Assembly: GCA_025462735.1 (NCBI GenBank)
Contig: JAOAPC010000016.1
Location: 62,001 to 126,000, forward strand
DNA length: 64,000 nt
Origin: Acidobacteriaceae bacterium
GTDB lineage: Bacteria > Acidobacteriota > Terriglobia > Terriglobales > Acidobacteriaceae
Reading direction: 5' to 3'
The stretch's first letter is position 1; every line of letters begins with the position of its first letter. The notes below the pieces were generated by a model. It was not told the origin of the DNA. It saw only the letters and a program-made list of their open reading frames with translations, and did no database searches. Below, piece after piece: positions 20,147-28,835 of the stretch. The position numbers and the translations under genes are program-made.

Positions 20147-21475
20147 ATGGCGCGAAGAAGCGGTACCACCATCCAGGAAGAGTTGTACCCGACGGCCGAC
20201 GACACGGCGCGCGAAGAACTGGACGACGCTCGCCTGCTCGACTTGGACGCGGAGAAGGAATCGCCATTCCTGCGGGCGCAGAAGCGCGTCTCTGTTCGCC
20301 GCAGCCCACTCCCGAAAAAAACTGCTGCCCGGCTGTTGTGGGTGGCCTTGGCCATTTTGGTTACCGGCATCGCTGCCATTGCAGCGACGATGCTGCATCA
20401 CTACGGCGAACGCTCGTGGCGTTTCCGGCTGGACTCGAGCGACAACATCGAACTGGCCGGCCTCAGCAACGTGACCCGCTCGCAAATTATGGAAGTCATG
20501 GGCGGCGACATTGGGCGCAATGTCTTCTTTATCCCTCTTGATCAGCGGCAGAAGCAACTGGAGCAGATTCCCTGGGTAGCCACGGCCAGCGTAATGCGCT
20601 TTGCTCCGAACCGGATCAGCATCCAGATTCACGAGCGCGCGCCCGTGGCCTTCGCCCGTGTGGGCTCGAAAGTCGCTCTGGTTGACGCGGGCGGCGTGCT
20701 GATGGAACTCACTAACAAGAAAAAGTTTTCGTTTCCCGTGATTGTAGGCATGTCCGCGAACGAGCCGCTTTCGACACGCTCCATCCGCATGAAAACTTTC
20801 AATGAGCTGGTGCGCCAACTGGACTCCAGCGGCGGTCATTATTCGCAAGACCTCAGCGAAGTGGATTTGACCGATCCCGAAGATGTGAAGGTGCTCACGA
20901 ACGATGCCGACGGCGAGGTGCTGGTGCACCTGGGGTCTTCGAACTATCTCGATCGCTTCAAAATTTATGTGGGACACCTGCGCGAGTGGCGGCAGCAGTT
21001 CGCAAAGCTTGAATCGGTGGATCTGCGCTATGACCGGCAGATCATTGTGAATCCGGATTTGCGCGGAGCGGCGCGCCAACCCATGCTCACGGCATCTGCG
21101 GCGAAAGCTGCAATTGCTGCAGGCGTAAAACCGAGCGCCCTGCTGAATCGCAAGGCCGTGAGGGCTTCCGCGCCGCACATAGTTTTTGTGAAGCCGGTGA
21201 AGAACACGAGGACGAAGACCTGGACGGCTTCGGCTTCGGCTTCGGCTTCCTCAACCGTTTCGCAAAGACCTCGTAAGCCCGGAACGCCAGCGGGAAGGAT
21301 CAAGCCTGCATCGATCCGCCGTCGGGAAAAGCAATGGCAGACACATAAACGGTGGGTGCCCGCGAAGCATGCGACGCCGAAGCCAGCAGCGGTTCCGGTG
21401 GCCTCGCAATTAAAACTCTCGCCAGGAATGCAGAAGCCAAGCCCTGCGATCGCGAAAGGACAGGAAACCCACTAA
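20147..21475 (+). CDS. ftsQ: Cell division protein FtsQ
   Basis: Single TM then POTRA-like FRLDSSDNIELAGLSNVTRSQIMEVMGGDIGRNVFFIPLDQRQKQLEQIPWVATASVMRFAPNRISIQIHERAPVAFAR; immediately upstream of ftsA. Confidence 0.88.
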   Translation: MARRSGTTIQEELYPTADDTAREELDDARLLDLDAEKESPFLRAQKRVSVRRSPLPKKTAARLLWVALAILVTGIAAIAATMLHHYGERSWRFRLDSSDNIELAGLSNVTRSQIMEVMGGDIGRNVFFIPLDQRQKQLEQIPWVATASVMRFAPNRISIQIHERAPVAFARVGSKVALVDAGGVLMELTNKKKFSFPVIVGMSANEPLSTRSIRMKTFNELVRQLDSSGGHYSQDLSEVDLTDPEDVKVLTNDADGEVLVHLGSSNYLDRFKIYVGHLREWRQQFAKLESVDLRYDRQIIVNPDLRGAARQPMLTASAAKAAIAAGVKPSALLNRKAVRASAPHIVFVKPVKNTRTKTWTASASASASSTVSQRPRKPGTPAGRIKPASIRRREKQWQTHKRWVPAKHATPKPAAVPVASQLKLSPGMQKPSPAIAKGQETH

Positions 21476-21477
21476 CG

Positions 21478-22695
21478 ATGCCGAAGCCGAATGAACAATT
21501 CTTGACCGCGATTGACGTTGGAAGCGCAAAGACTTGTGTGCTGGTGGCCGAGTTCACGGAGAACGGGCTGCGCTATCGCGGGCATGGGCTGGCGGACTCG
21601 CGCGGATCGCGCAAAGGCATCATTGTCGATTTGGAAAGAGCCGTGGCCACGATCCAGAAGGCGGTTGAACGGGCCGAGGACAGCGCCGGAATTCCGATTG
21701 AGCATGCATTCTTAGGGGTTTCCGGCTCTCATGTTCGCGGGGTCAATACGCATGGTGGGTTGGTCTTCAGTCGCGCCCGCGAGATTGGGCGAGAGGAAAT
21801 TAGACAAGCCGTCGATAAAGCCCGCGCTATTCCCCTGCCCCCGGATCGCGAAGTCCTCCATCTGTTGCCGCAGGAGTTCATCCTTGATGAACAACATGGC
21901 GTACATGATCCGCTGGGCATGATTGCGACCCGGCTTGAAGTTCGCGTGCATATGATCACTGCTGCGACTTCGGCAACGCAGAATGTGATTACGGCAGTGA
22001 ATCGAGCGGGCGTGCATGTGGACGATACGGTTTTCGAGCCGCTCGCCTGCGCAGATTCGGTCCTGCGCTCTGACGAACGCGAGCTGGGAATTTGCCTTGC
22101 AGATATTGGCGCGGGATCGACAAACCTGGTTGTGATTCAGGAGGGCGCGGTTGCGCACAGTGCGGTGCTGCCCGTCGGCGGCGACCATTTTACAAGCGAC
22201 CTTTCCGTGGGACTGTGCACACCGCTGATCGAATCGGAGAAGATCAAAAAACTCTTCGGCAACGCGATTGTCACGCTCATTCCAGAAGGAAACGAAGTCG
22301 AAGTTCCTTGCGTCGGGGACCGTCCATCGCGCATGGTTTCGCAGCGCCTGATCGGCGAAATCCTGGAACCGCGAGCCCGCGAGCTCTTCGAAATGTTGCG
22401 CGAGAACCTGCGTCACGCGGGAATGCTCGAAGTTTGCGCAGCGGGGGTGGTCATCAGCGGCGGCGGTTCGCGATTGCCCGGCCTTATGGACATTGCAGAT
22501 TCTGTGCTGCGCAAGCCGGTCCGCATGGCTTGGCCGGTCCCGATCGCAAAAATGCCTTCCGCATTGGCGGAACCCGAATTCGCAACCGTGCTGGGAATGG
22601 TCGTGTATGGGCACCGCGCACGCACGGCAAGAGGTGCGCTCGATGAGCGGTGGAGTTCGAAGTTGAAATCCATGCTGGTGGGAAAGGGAGCGTAG
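21478..22695 (+). CDS. ftsA: Cell division protein FtsA
   Basis: FLTAIDVGSAKTCVLVAEF..., LADIGAGSTNLVVIQEG, VVISGGGSRLPGLMDIA; ATG 2 nt after the ftsQ stop. Confidence 0.95.
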   Translation: MPKPNEQFLTAIDVGSAKTCVLVAEFTENGLRYRGHGLADSRGSRKGIIVDLERAVATIQKAVERAEDSAGIPIEHAFLGVSGSHVRGVNTHGGLVFSRAREIGREEIRQAVDKARAIPLPPDREVLHLLPQEFILDEQHGVHDPLGMIATRLEVRVHMITAATSATQNVITAVNRAGVHVDDTVFEPLACADSVLRSDERELGICLADIGAGSTNLVVIQEGAVAHSAVLPVGGDHFTSDLSVGLCTPLIESEKIKKLFGNAIVTLIPEGNEVEVPCVGDRPSRMVSQRLIGEILEPRARELFEMLRENLRHAGMLEVCAAGVVISGGGSRLPGLMDIADSVLRKPVRMAWPVPIAKMPSALAEPEFATVLGMVVYGHRARTARGALDERWSSKLKSMLVGKGA

Positions 22696-22729
22696 GGCAG
22701 TGGCGAGTGGTTAGTGAGCCCGTGCCAAA

Positions 22730-22875
22730 AAAATTCAGAAGTAAGAATGAAGAATGCAGAAGTAACAAGCCTGAAATCCAGGACCGACGACTGAAAGCGA
22801 CGACCGACAACAACGACCACAGGCCAACGACGAACGACCAACGACGCGGGACGAAAGACCAACTACCGAATCACA
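22730..22875. repeat. Degenerate short-oligomer repeats between ftsA and ftsZ
   Basis: GACCGACGACTGAAAGCGACGACCGACAACAACGACCACAGGCCAACGACGAACGACCAACGACG: iterated GACC(A/G)ACRACG-like words. Confidence 0.6.
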
Positions 22876-22887
22876 CGAGGTGAGGTA

Positions 22888-24099
22888 ATGAAAAAAGAGA
22901 GCAACAACGAAATTCGCATCAGCTACAATGACGATTCCCGCAACGACGCACGCATTAAAGTGATCGGCGTGGGCGGCGGCGGAGGCAACGCCGTAAACCG
23001 AATGATTGATGCCGGCATGGACGGCATTGAGTTCATCACCGCAAATACCGACTTGCAGGCGCTGCGTATGTCGCGCGCACCCATGAAAATTCAACTTGGT
23101 GTGAAGCTCACCAACGGCTTGGGTGCTGGCGCCAATCCGGAGATTGGGCGGAAAGCTGCCCTCGAAGATTCCGACAAGATCATTGAAGCGCTCGAAGGCG
23201 CAGACATGGTTTTCGTGACCACGGGCCTTGGCGGCGGCACCGGCACTGGCGCGGCTCCAATCATTGCGTCGCTGGCGAGCGAAATGGGCGCGCTTACGGT
23301 CGCGGTCGTGACCAAGCCATTCGCTTTCGAAGGCAAGCGCCGAATGCAGCAGGCGGAGCGCGGAGTCGCCGAGCTGATGGATTCGGTCGACACAACTATC
23401 GTGATTCCCAACGAGAAGCTGCTCGCCGTGGCACAGGATGCCGGCTTCTTCGAGTCATTCCGGGTGGCCGATGACATTCTGCGCCAAGGCGTGCAGGGAA
23501 TTTCCGACATCATCACAATCCCTGGGATCATCAACCGCGATTTCGCCGACGTAAAGGCGATTATGGCGCGCATGGGATACGCGGTGATGGGCACGGCCAG
23601 CGCCAACGGCTCCCGCCGCGCAACCGAAGCCGCGCAGAAAGCAATTGCCTCGCCGTTGCTCGAAGCCGGGGCCATCGATGGCGCTCGCGGAATCCTCATC
23701 AACATCACCGGATCGGCATCGCTCAAGTTAGCGGAGGTTCAGGAGGCGTGCAGCATCATTCAAAACGCCGCTCATGAAGACGCCAACATCATCTTCGGCG
23801 CCGTATTGGACGAAAAGATGAAAGATGCGGTGAAGATCACTGTCATCGCAACCGGGTTCAAAGAAGAAGACCGACCACGGCGGAAGAGCGAGTCCACGGG
23901 ATTCACCGTAAATTCAGATGACGACTTCGACTCGGAGCCCGCAGCGCCGTCGATGGTGATGGAAGCTCCACAGTCTGCCCCGTCGGCTTCGGGGGAAGTG
24001 ATCTCGCTCGACAACATGCGCACCGCCATGATCGCAAATTTCGAGCAGGCGGATTTGGATGTGCCGGCGTTTCTGAGAAAGAGAGGCGACTCGGCGTAA
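22888..24099 (+). CDS. ftsZ: Cell division protein FtsZ
   Basis: [16 protein letters not shown], tubulin signature [11 protein letters not shown]-terminal [15 protein letters not shown]. Confidence 0.98.
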   Translation: MKKESNNEIRISYNDDSRNDARIKVIGVGGGGGNAVNRMIDAGMDGIEFITANTDLQALRMSRAPMKIQLGVKLTNGLGAGANPEIGRKAALEDSDKIIEALEGADMVFVTTGLGGGTGTGAAPIIASLASEMGALTVAVVTKPFAFEGKRRMQQAERGVAELMDSVDTTIVIPNEKLLAVAQDAGFFESFRVADDILRQGVQGISDIITIPGIINRDFADVKAIMARMGYAVMGTASANGSRRATEAAQKAIASPLLEAGAIDGARGILINITGSASLKLAEVQEACSIIQNAAHEDANIIFGAVLDEKMKDAVKITVIATGFKEEDRPRRKSESTGFTVNSDDDFDSEPAAPSMVMEAPQSAPSASGEVISLDNMRTAMIANFEQADLDVPAFLRKRGDSA

Positions 24100-24166
24100 C
24101 AGAGGTTCTGCCGGTCGCGGCGAACGGAACGCAGCTGACCATCACCGAGTATCTGGCGCTCACGGA

Positions 24167-24571
24167 TCAAGGCTTCAGCCAGATTATCGGGAAGCCATGA
24201 CCAAGGCGGCGAAAATCAGAATCGCTGGTAACCACTGTCGCCTTGTGCTCAAGAGCCAGCGCTGCGACGAAGCTGTCAACGTAATAGAGTTTGTATCTGG
24301 ATTTGATGTCCGCAGCCTGGATGGCCCGTTGCGGAGTGACGTCTACCAACCTGAACGGCAGCGGATACAACGCGCTCATGATTGCAGCGGCGCGATCAGG
24401 TCCGTGCTCCCGCAGGATTCCGCCGTAGACTTCGCCGTAATTGACTGCTGACATCCAGATCTCAGCCCGCCCTCGAATGGCTTCCTTCAAGATCGCGTTT
24501 ACCCTGTCTGCGGCGGACTTTTTTTGCAAGAAGGCAAACAGAGCGCTGGCGTCAAACACGTAAATCTTCAC
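24167..24571 (-). CDS. vapC: PIN-domain toxin, VapC family
   Basis: MKIYVFDASALFAFLQ...NYGEVYGGIL...YYVDSFVAALALEHKATVVTSDSDFR: PIN acidic residues present; overlaps the upstream AbrB gene by 4 nt. Confidence 0.9.
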   Translation of the reverse strand: MKIYVFDASALFAFLQKKSAADRVNAILKEAIRGRAEIWMSAVNYGEVYGGILREHGPDRAAAIMSALYPLPFRLVDVTPQRAIQAADIKSRYKLYYVDSFVAALALEHKATVVTSDSDFRRLGHGFPIIWLKP

Positions 24572-24813
24572 GACTTGGACTTACCCTCTTTACGGTGCTC
24601 GTCTTCCCATTTCGCCAGTAAATCCGGGCCGTCGGCCAGGCAACCCATAACTCGATCAATGTACTCCTCGGTGACAGGTTGCAGGACAATTCGGCCAAAC
24701 TGATCTTCCAGAAACTTCACGCGGGTCCCAGCCTGAATACCGTGCCGGCGACGGAGTTCGGCCGGAATCACGAGTTGGCCCTTGGATGTAAATGTAGCAC
24801 TTATTTCCTTCAT
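24568..24813 (-). CDS. vapB: AbrB/SpoVT-type antitoxin, VapB family
   Basis: SATFTSKGQLVIPAELRRRHGIQAGTRVKFLEDQFGRIVLQPV: swapped-hairpin AbrB motif. Confidence 0.9.
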   Translation of the reverse strand: MKEISATFTSKGQLVIPAELRRRHGIQAGTRVKFLEDQFGRIVLQPVTEEYIDRVMGCLADGPDLLAKWEDEHRKEGKSKS

Positions 24814-25001
24814 GGCTTACATACTATCATAAGTAAGACGTGCTGAGTTTTTGAGGTTAAGCCCATTGCGCATGCTTCGTCTCCCTACGTATTTGGTCGA
24901 AGAGGAGCTTCCTGGACATAGGCGCACAGGCGAATCTTTGTGCGCCGCCATCTCCTTTGTGGTCTAATCGTCGGGGTTCAATTTCCGATTCAGGAGGCAC
25001 T

Positions 25002-25619
25002 ATGCGGTCGTCAAGAACAAACCTTTTAGTCGCTGTCTTACTGTTGGCTGTTACCTCCGCGGCTGCCGCCCAGGAAAAGGCCGCGCCCATGAAGTCGCAC
25101 ATGCAAAAAGCAGAGGTTTCGGACGCGCAATACACAGCCCAGGCGCTCTCGGCCGCGCCGAAATCGATTGCAAAAGATGCTAGTGTGGTCCGCATGGACG
25201 AAGACGGCAAGATGCGGACCCTTCGCGAAGGCAAGAATGGCTTCACCTGCATGGTCATGGCGACCAACAAGATGTGCAATGACGCCAACAGCATGGATTT
25301 TTTTGGCGCCATGATGAAAGGCGAGTCCCCTACCGACAAACTCGGCATTTCTTACATGCTGGCCGGAGATGAAGGGGCCAGCAATACCGACCCGAAGGCC
25401 ACCAAGAAGACCGCCGACAATCACTGGGTGGTGACCGGGCCTCACATTATGGTCACGGGCGCCACGTCGAAGAGCCTGGGTTACACCGAAGCCGCCGATC
25501 CCGACCCCACCCAGCCATTCATGATGTGGGCAGGCACGCCGTATGAGCACGCGATGGTTCCCGTTGCAGGCTCGAAGCCGATGGCGAAGACTGCGATGGC
25601 AGAATCAGATAAGAAGTAA
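25002..25619 (+). CDS. Hypothetical secreted protein
   Basis: AGGAGG RBS then ATG at 25002; signal peptide MRSSRTNLLVAVLLLAVTSAAAAQ. Confidence 0.75.
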   Translation: MRSSRTNLLVAVLLLAVTSAAAAQEKAAPMKSHMQKAEVSDAQYTAQALSAAPKSIAKDASVVRMDEDGKMRTLREGKNGFTCMVMATNKMCNDANSMDFFGAMMKGESPTDKLGISYMLAGDEGASNTDPKATKKTADNHWVVTGPHIMVTGATSKSLGYTEAADPDPTQPFMMWAGTPYEHAMVPVAGSKPMAKTAMAESDKK

Positions 25620-25670
25620 TCAAGGAACAAACGCTTCGGTTGTGGCGTCGCACCGGAGCATTTTGTCCAT

Positions 25671-26795
25671 TCAGGCTGTGACCATCTTCGCGGACCAGCT
25701 CGTCACGAACTCTTCCAGACGGTCAAGTGCTTTGCCGAAGTTGTCTCCGGACGCGGCAAAACCGAAACGGAAATGCGAGGGCGCGTCGAAACAGTCTCCG
25801 GGCGCGAACAAGATTCCGCGCTCGGCGGCGGCCTTGCAGAAGGAACGGGTGTCCTCTCCGCTCACCAGCCACGGGAATCCCGTCATTCCGCCCTGCGGGC
25901 GGATCCAGCCGAAAACGTCGGTATGAGCGGCCATAAAGCGGTCCAATTGCTGAAGATTCCGGGTGGCGGCTTCCTGAGTTTTCTTGAGAACTACGGCGTG
26001 ATTGCGGATGGCGATCTCCGCAAGAATCTCGCCAGCGGTGTTGTTGCAGACCGAAAAATAGGCGCGCGCGGTCCAGTATTGCTCACGCCGCCGGGCGTCG
26101 CGCTCGATCATCCATCCGGTACGCGTTCCAGCTAGCGGGAAAGCTTTCGACAAGTCGTTGATCACCGTGGCGTGCGGCAGGCGCGCAGCGGATTGGCTTT
26201 CGCGACCGTGATAGATCGGGTGATAGACCTCGTCGCTAACGAGCTGAATGCCGCGCTGCGACGCGAACTCATGCAGGGCCTCCATTTCAGAGTCGCTCAT
26301 GGTGGCGCCCGTTGGATGGTGCGGACTGTTGACCAGGATCAGCTTCGTTCTCGAATCCGCGAGGCGTTTGATCTCGTCCAGATCAATTTGGAAGTTGTTC
26401 TCCCGGCGTACGCGGTAGAAACGTATCTCGATGCCCAGTGACTCGGGCAGCGCCGAGAACGTCGCGAAGCCGGGCAGCGGCAGGATCACGTTCGCGCCGG
26501 ATTCGGCGGCGAGCCACATAAGAACGGTCAACGCTTCGGATGCGCCGGTGACCACCTGCACGCAGTCCACGCTGACCCCCTGCATCTCGGCAATCGCTTC
26601 GCGCAAAGTGTCGGCACCTGCGGGGCGGCCGTAGACCACCTTGTGGTTCAGGTAACGCTCGCGAGCCTGCTCGCCACCGAGATCGAGGAGCTGGTTGGCT
26701 GTCCAAATCGGACCGGTGCTGGCGGCGAGATTGAACTCGATCCCGTGTTCGTAGGTGTCGAGCCAGGCGTCGAGGAGGAAGGGTTTCAACCGCAT
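25671..26795 (-). CDS. PLP-dependent aminotransferase class I/II
   Basis: VVTGASEALTVLMWLA, LVNSPHHPTGATM, SDEVYHPI, SKAFPLAGTRTGW (PLP lysine). Confidence 0.9.
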   Translation of the reverse strand: MRLKPFLLDAWLDTYEHGIEFNLAASTGPIWTANQLLDLGGEQARERYLNHKVVYGRPAGADTLREAIAEMQGVSVDCVQVVTGASEALTVLMWLAAESGANVILPLPGFATFSALPESLGIEIRFYRVRRENNFQIDLDEIKRLADSRTKLILVNSPHHPTGATMSDSEMEALHEFASQRGIQLVSDEVYHPIYHGRESQSAARLPHATVINDLSKAFPLAGTRTGWMIERDARRREQYWTARAYFSVCNNTAGEILAEIAIRNHAVVLKKTQEAATRNLQQLDRFMAAHTDVFGWIRPQGGMTGFPWLVSGEDTRSFCKAAAERGILFAPGDCFDAPSHFRFGFAASGDNFGKALDRLEEFVTSWSAKMVTA

Positions 26796-26948
26796 CAGGC
26801 CACCTCCGGGCAGATCGACGTTGCAGTTGAATATCCCGCGAATCTGCTTGTTACTCGATTCTAATCTAAGCCTATGCCCAAGAACGCGGCCGGCGCGCTG
26901 GCGGGGTGCCCCATTTCTCGCGTCTTCTGCGAGAAGTCGGCGCGGAAC

Positions 26949-27461
26949 TCATAAAGTCCAATCACTATATTTCAAGCGACGTTCAGCCGCATAATGCGGG
27001 CGATTAGTGAGCGCCAGGATGAGAGCAACCGCAGCCGTTGTAAATTGTCCCCTGGGCTCAACGTGTACATCTTTGTAATTCTTCGCAGAAAATTCTAAGT
27101 TCCCGCACAGGTCCTTCAATTTCTGGTCACTGAATGATGAGTGGACGTTGTGAGCGAAGACGTTTCGTATTTTCCGGACCTTTTCGCATTCCCGATACTC
27201 ATCTTCCGACAACACACCTAACGCAAAGGCCGCCAATGATCTCGCCGAAAGCGTGCCGAGCGGCGCATTAAACCCCTCCAGCAGACGACTTGTTTCCGGG
27301 TGATTCAGAAGAAAAGAACGTATGCATCGCCCCAAGAGATCTTCAATCATCGTCGCTGCAATGAGAGCGGCTCCGCGCTCTGACTCTTTGTTTAAAGCAT
27401 CAAGAAAAGCTTTAAACTCGCGCAAGTGAGGATAGGTTTCTTCAAATGGTCGCATAGACAT
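26949..27461 (-). CDS. MtlR/HEPN-like hypothetical protein
   Basis: Start moved to MSMRPFEETYPHLREF. ESERGAALIAATMIEDLLGRCIRSFLL...VRKIRNVFAHN resembles MtlR-family proteins and carries an Rx4H (RNVFAH) HEPN-type motif. Confidence 0.65.
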   Translation of the reverse strand: MSMRPFEETYPHLREFKAFLDALNKESERGAALIAATMIEDLLGRCIRSFLLNHPETSRLLEGFNAPLGTLSARSLAAFALGVLSEDEYRECEKVRKIRNVFAHNVHSSFSDQKLKDLCGNLEFSAKNYKDVHVEPRGQFTTAAVALILALTNRPHYAAERRLKYSDWTL

Positions 27462-27563
27462 GCTTACGCAGTTCAGCCCTCGACTTCTCTGCGGGGCCGG
27501 CCCACTCTTTGCGTTTTCAAAGGGTTGGGAATTGGCAGCGTCGATAAATAGTAGACTTTTTCC

Positions 27564-28709
27564 GTGGCGAACATAACACAAGGCGAGAAGCGCAGCCTCG
27601 AAGAGTTCCTGCAGATGGGTGGCGGGTACGTCCTCGACTTCTCGAACCGCACATTTCAGGAGTTTGTTTTCGAAAGCACGGGCTTGAATATCGACGAGGA
27701 GAGTGTTGGTGGCTCGGGGTCTAAGGCCAATCGCCTTAGGCACTTCTGGCGCAACCAACCAGACCATATTGTCGGCAAACTCCTGAAAGACCTGGTGGAG
27801 CACCGACATAATGGCGCACCACTAAAAGAGAAGTGTCAAAAAATCGCCGATCGGCTCCTCGAATCTGCACCTCTGCCTCCGGCACGCCGTTACTACGTTG
27901 CGAGAGCGCAGCCAGGAAGGCTCACGCTCCAAGGCATATATCGCAAACTACAACACTTGTATCTATTTTTTCGCGACAGGGACTATTTCAAAGAGACGGG
28001 GATTACGAAGTTGAGCCTTCCTGAAGCGATTAAGCACAAGGCGGCACTGTCTCTCTCGTTCGAAATGTTCCCAGTTACAAAATGGCCGACGCACGACGTG
28101 ACCGAAGACCACGTTTTTGAAGCGCTTGAGTTTCTTTATGACCACATTTCCCGCCCCGGAAAGCTCGTCGACATGACTACCGAAACAGGCTTCAACTACA
28201 CCGACTACGGTGGCTATGATGAAAGGGCCGGACGCGCTGAATTTAGGAAAGAGGTTAATGCGTTTCTTGCCGACTACAAGTCCGGGTTTGAATTGACGAA
28301 GGACGGGATTATTCTGGCGCTCGGTGCGGATGGGCTCCAGCATATCCTGGACGCAAAGATCGTCCCTTATGACGAGGCCAATGTTGATAGCAAGGTACGT
28401 AACGCCATCATTAAATGGAGAGACCGCCATCTGTCGCTTGAAGAAAAGAAAGCTGCAATACGAGAACTTGCTGACGTATTCGAATGGCTCAAGAAGACTA
28501 AGGGGCTATCAAAGATCCTAGATCGCAAGGACGATTCAGCAATATTCGAGCTCGCCAACAACTTCGCCCTGCGTCATCATAACCCGGACCAAAAGACGAA
28601 CTACGACCGAGTCATCTGGTACTCATGGATGTTTCATTTTTACTTGGCGACATACCATGCGGCAATTCGATTACTAATCAAACACGAGCAAGAGAGCGCC
28701 AAGCGGTAG
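27564..28709 (+). CDS. AbiJ-like / HEPN abortive-infection-type hypothetical protein
   Basis: 381 aa; FLQMGGGYVLDFSNRTFQEFVFESTGLNIDEE...GSGSKANRLRHFWRNQPDHIVGKLL plus ELANNFALRHHNPDQKTNYDRVIWYSWMFHFYLATYHAAIRLL at the C-terminus; family assigned from memory of similar proteins. Confidence 0.55.
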   Translation: MANITQGEKRSLEEFLQMGGGYVLDFSNRTFQEFVFESTGLNIDEESVGGSGSKANRLRHFWRNQPDHIVGKLLKDLVEHRHNGAPLKEKCQKIADRLLESAPLPPARRYYVARAQPGRLTLQGIYRKLQHLYLFFRDRDYFKETGITKLSLPEAIKHKAALSLSFEMFPVTKWPTHDVTEDHVFEALEFLYDHISRPGKLVDMTTETGFNYTDYGGYDERAGRAEFRKEVNAFLADYKSGFELTKDGIILALGADGLQHILDAKIVPYDEANVDSKVRNAIIKWRDRHLSLEEKKAAIRELADVFEWLKKTKGLSKILDRKDDSAIFELANNFALRHHNPDQKTNYDRVIWYSWMFHFYLATYHAAIRLLIKHEQESAKR

Positions 28710-28713
28710 AAGT

Positions 28714-28760
28714 TGGTAGAGGCGGCGGGAGTCGGACCCGCGTCCGATGGGCCTGTCACT
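28714..28760 (-). other. Orphan tmRNA (ssrA)-like or tRNA-like 3' end, possible integration-site remnant
   Basis: Minus strand reads CAGGCCCATCGGACGCGGGTCCGACTCCCGCCGCCTCTACCA: T-arm GCGGG-TCCGACT-CCCGC, 7-nt acceptor strand, discriminator A and CCA; no 5' tmRNA half alongside. Confidence 0.6.
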
Positions 28761-28835
28761 CGATTTTAAAGTGCGAACGTTGTCCGTGATACTCTGGTTT
28801 CAACGATTTCTCTTTCCTTCAAGAGGTCCACAATC

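Noticed and set aside
20117-22614. Long minus-strand ORFs (20117-21178 and 21712-22614)
   Set aside because: Antisense to ftsQ and ftsA, whose products carry clear motifs.
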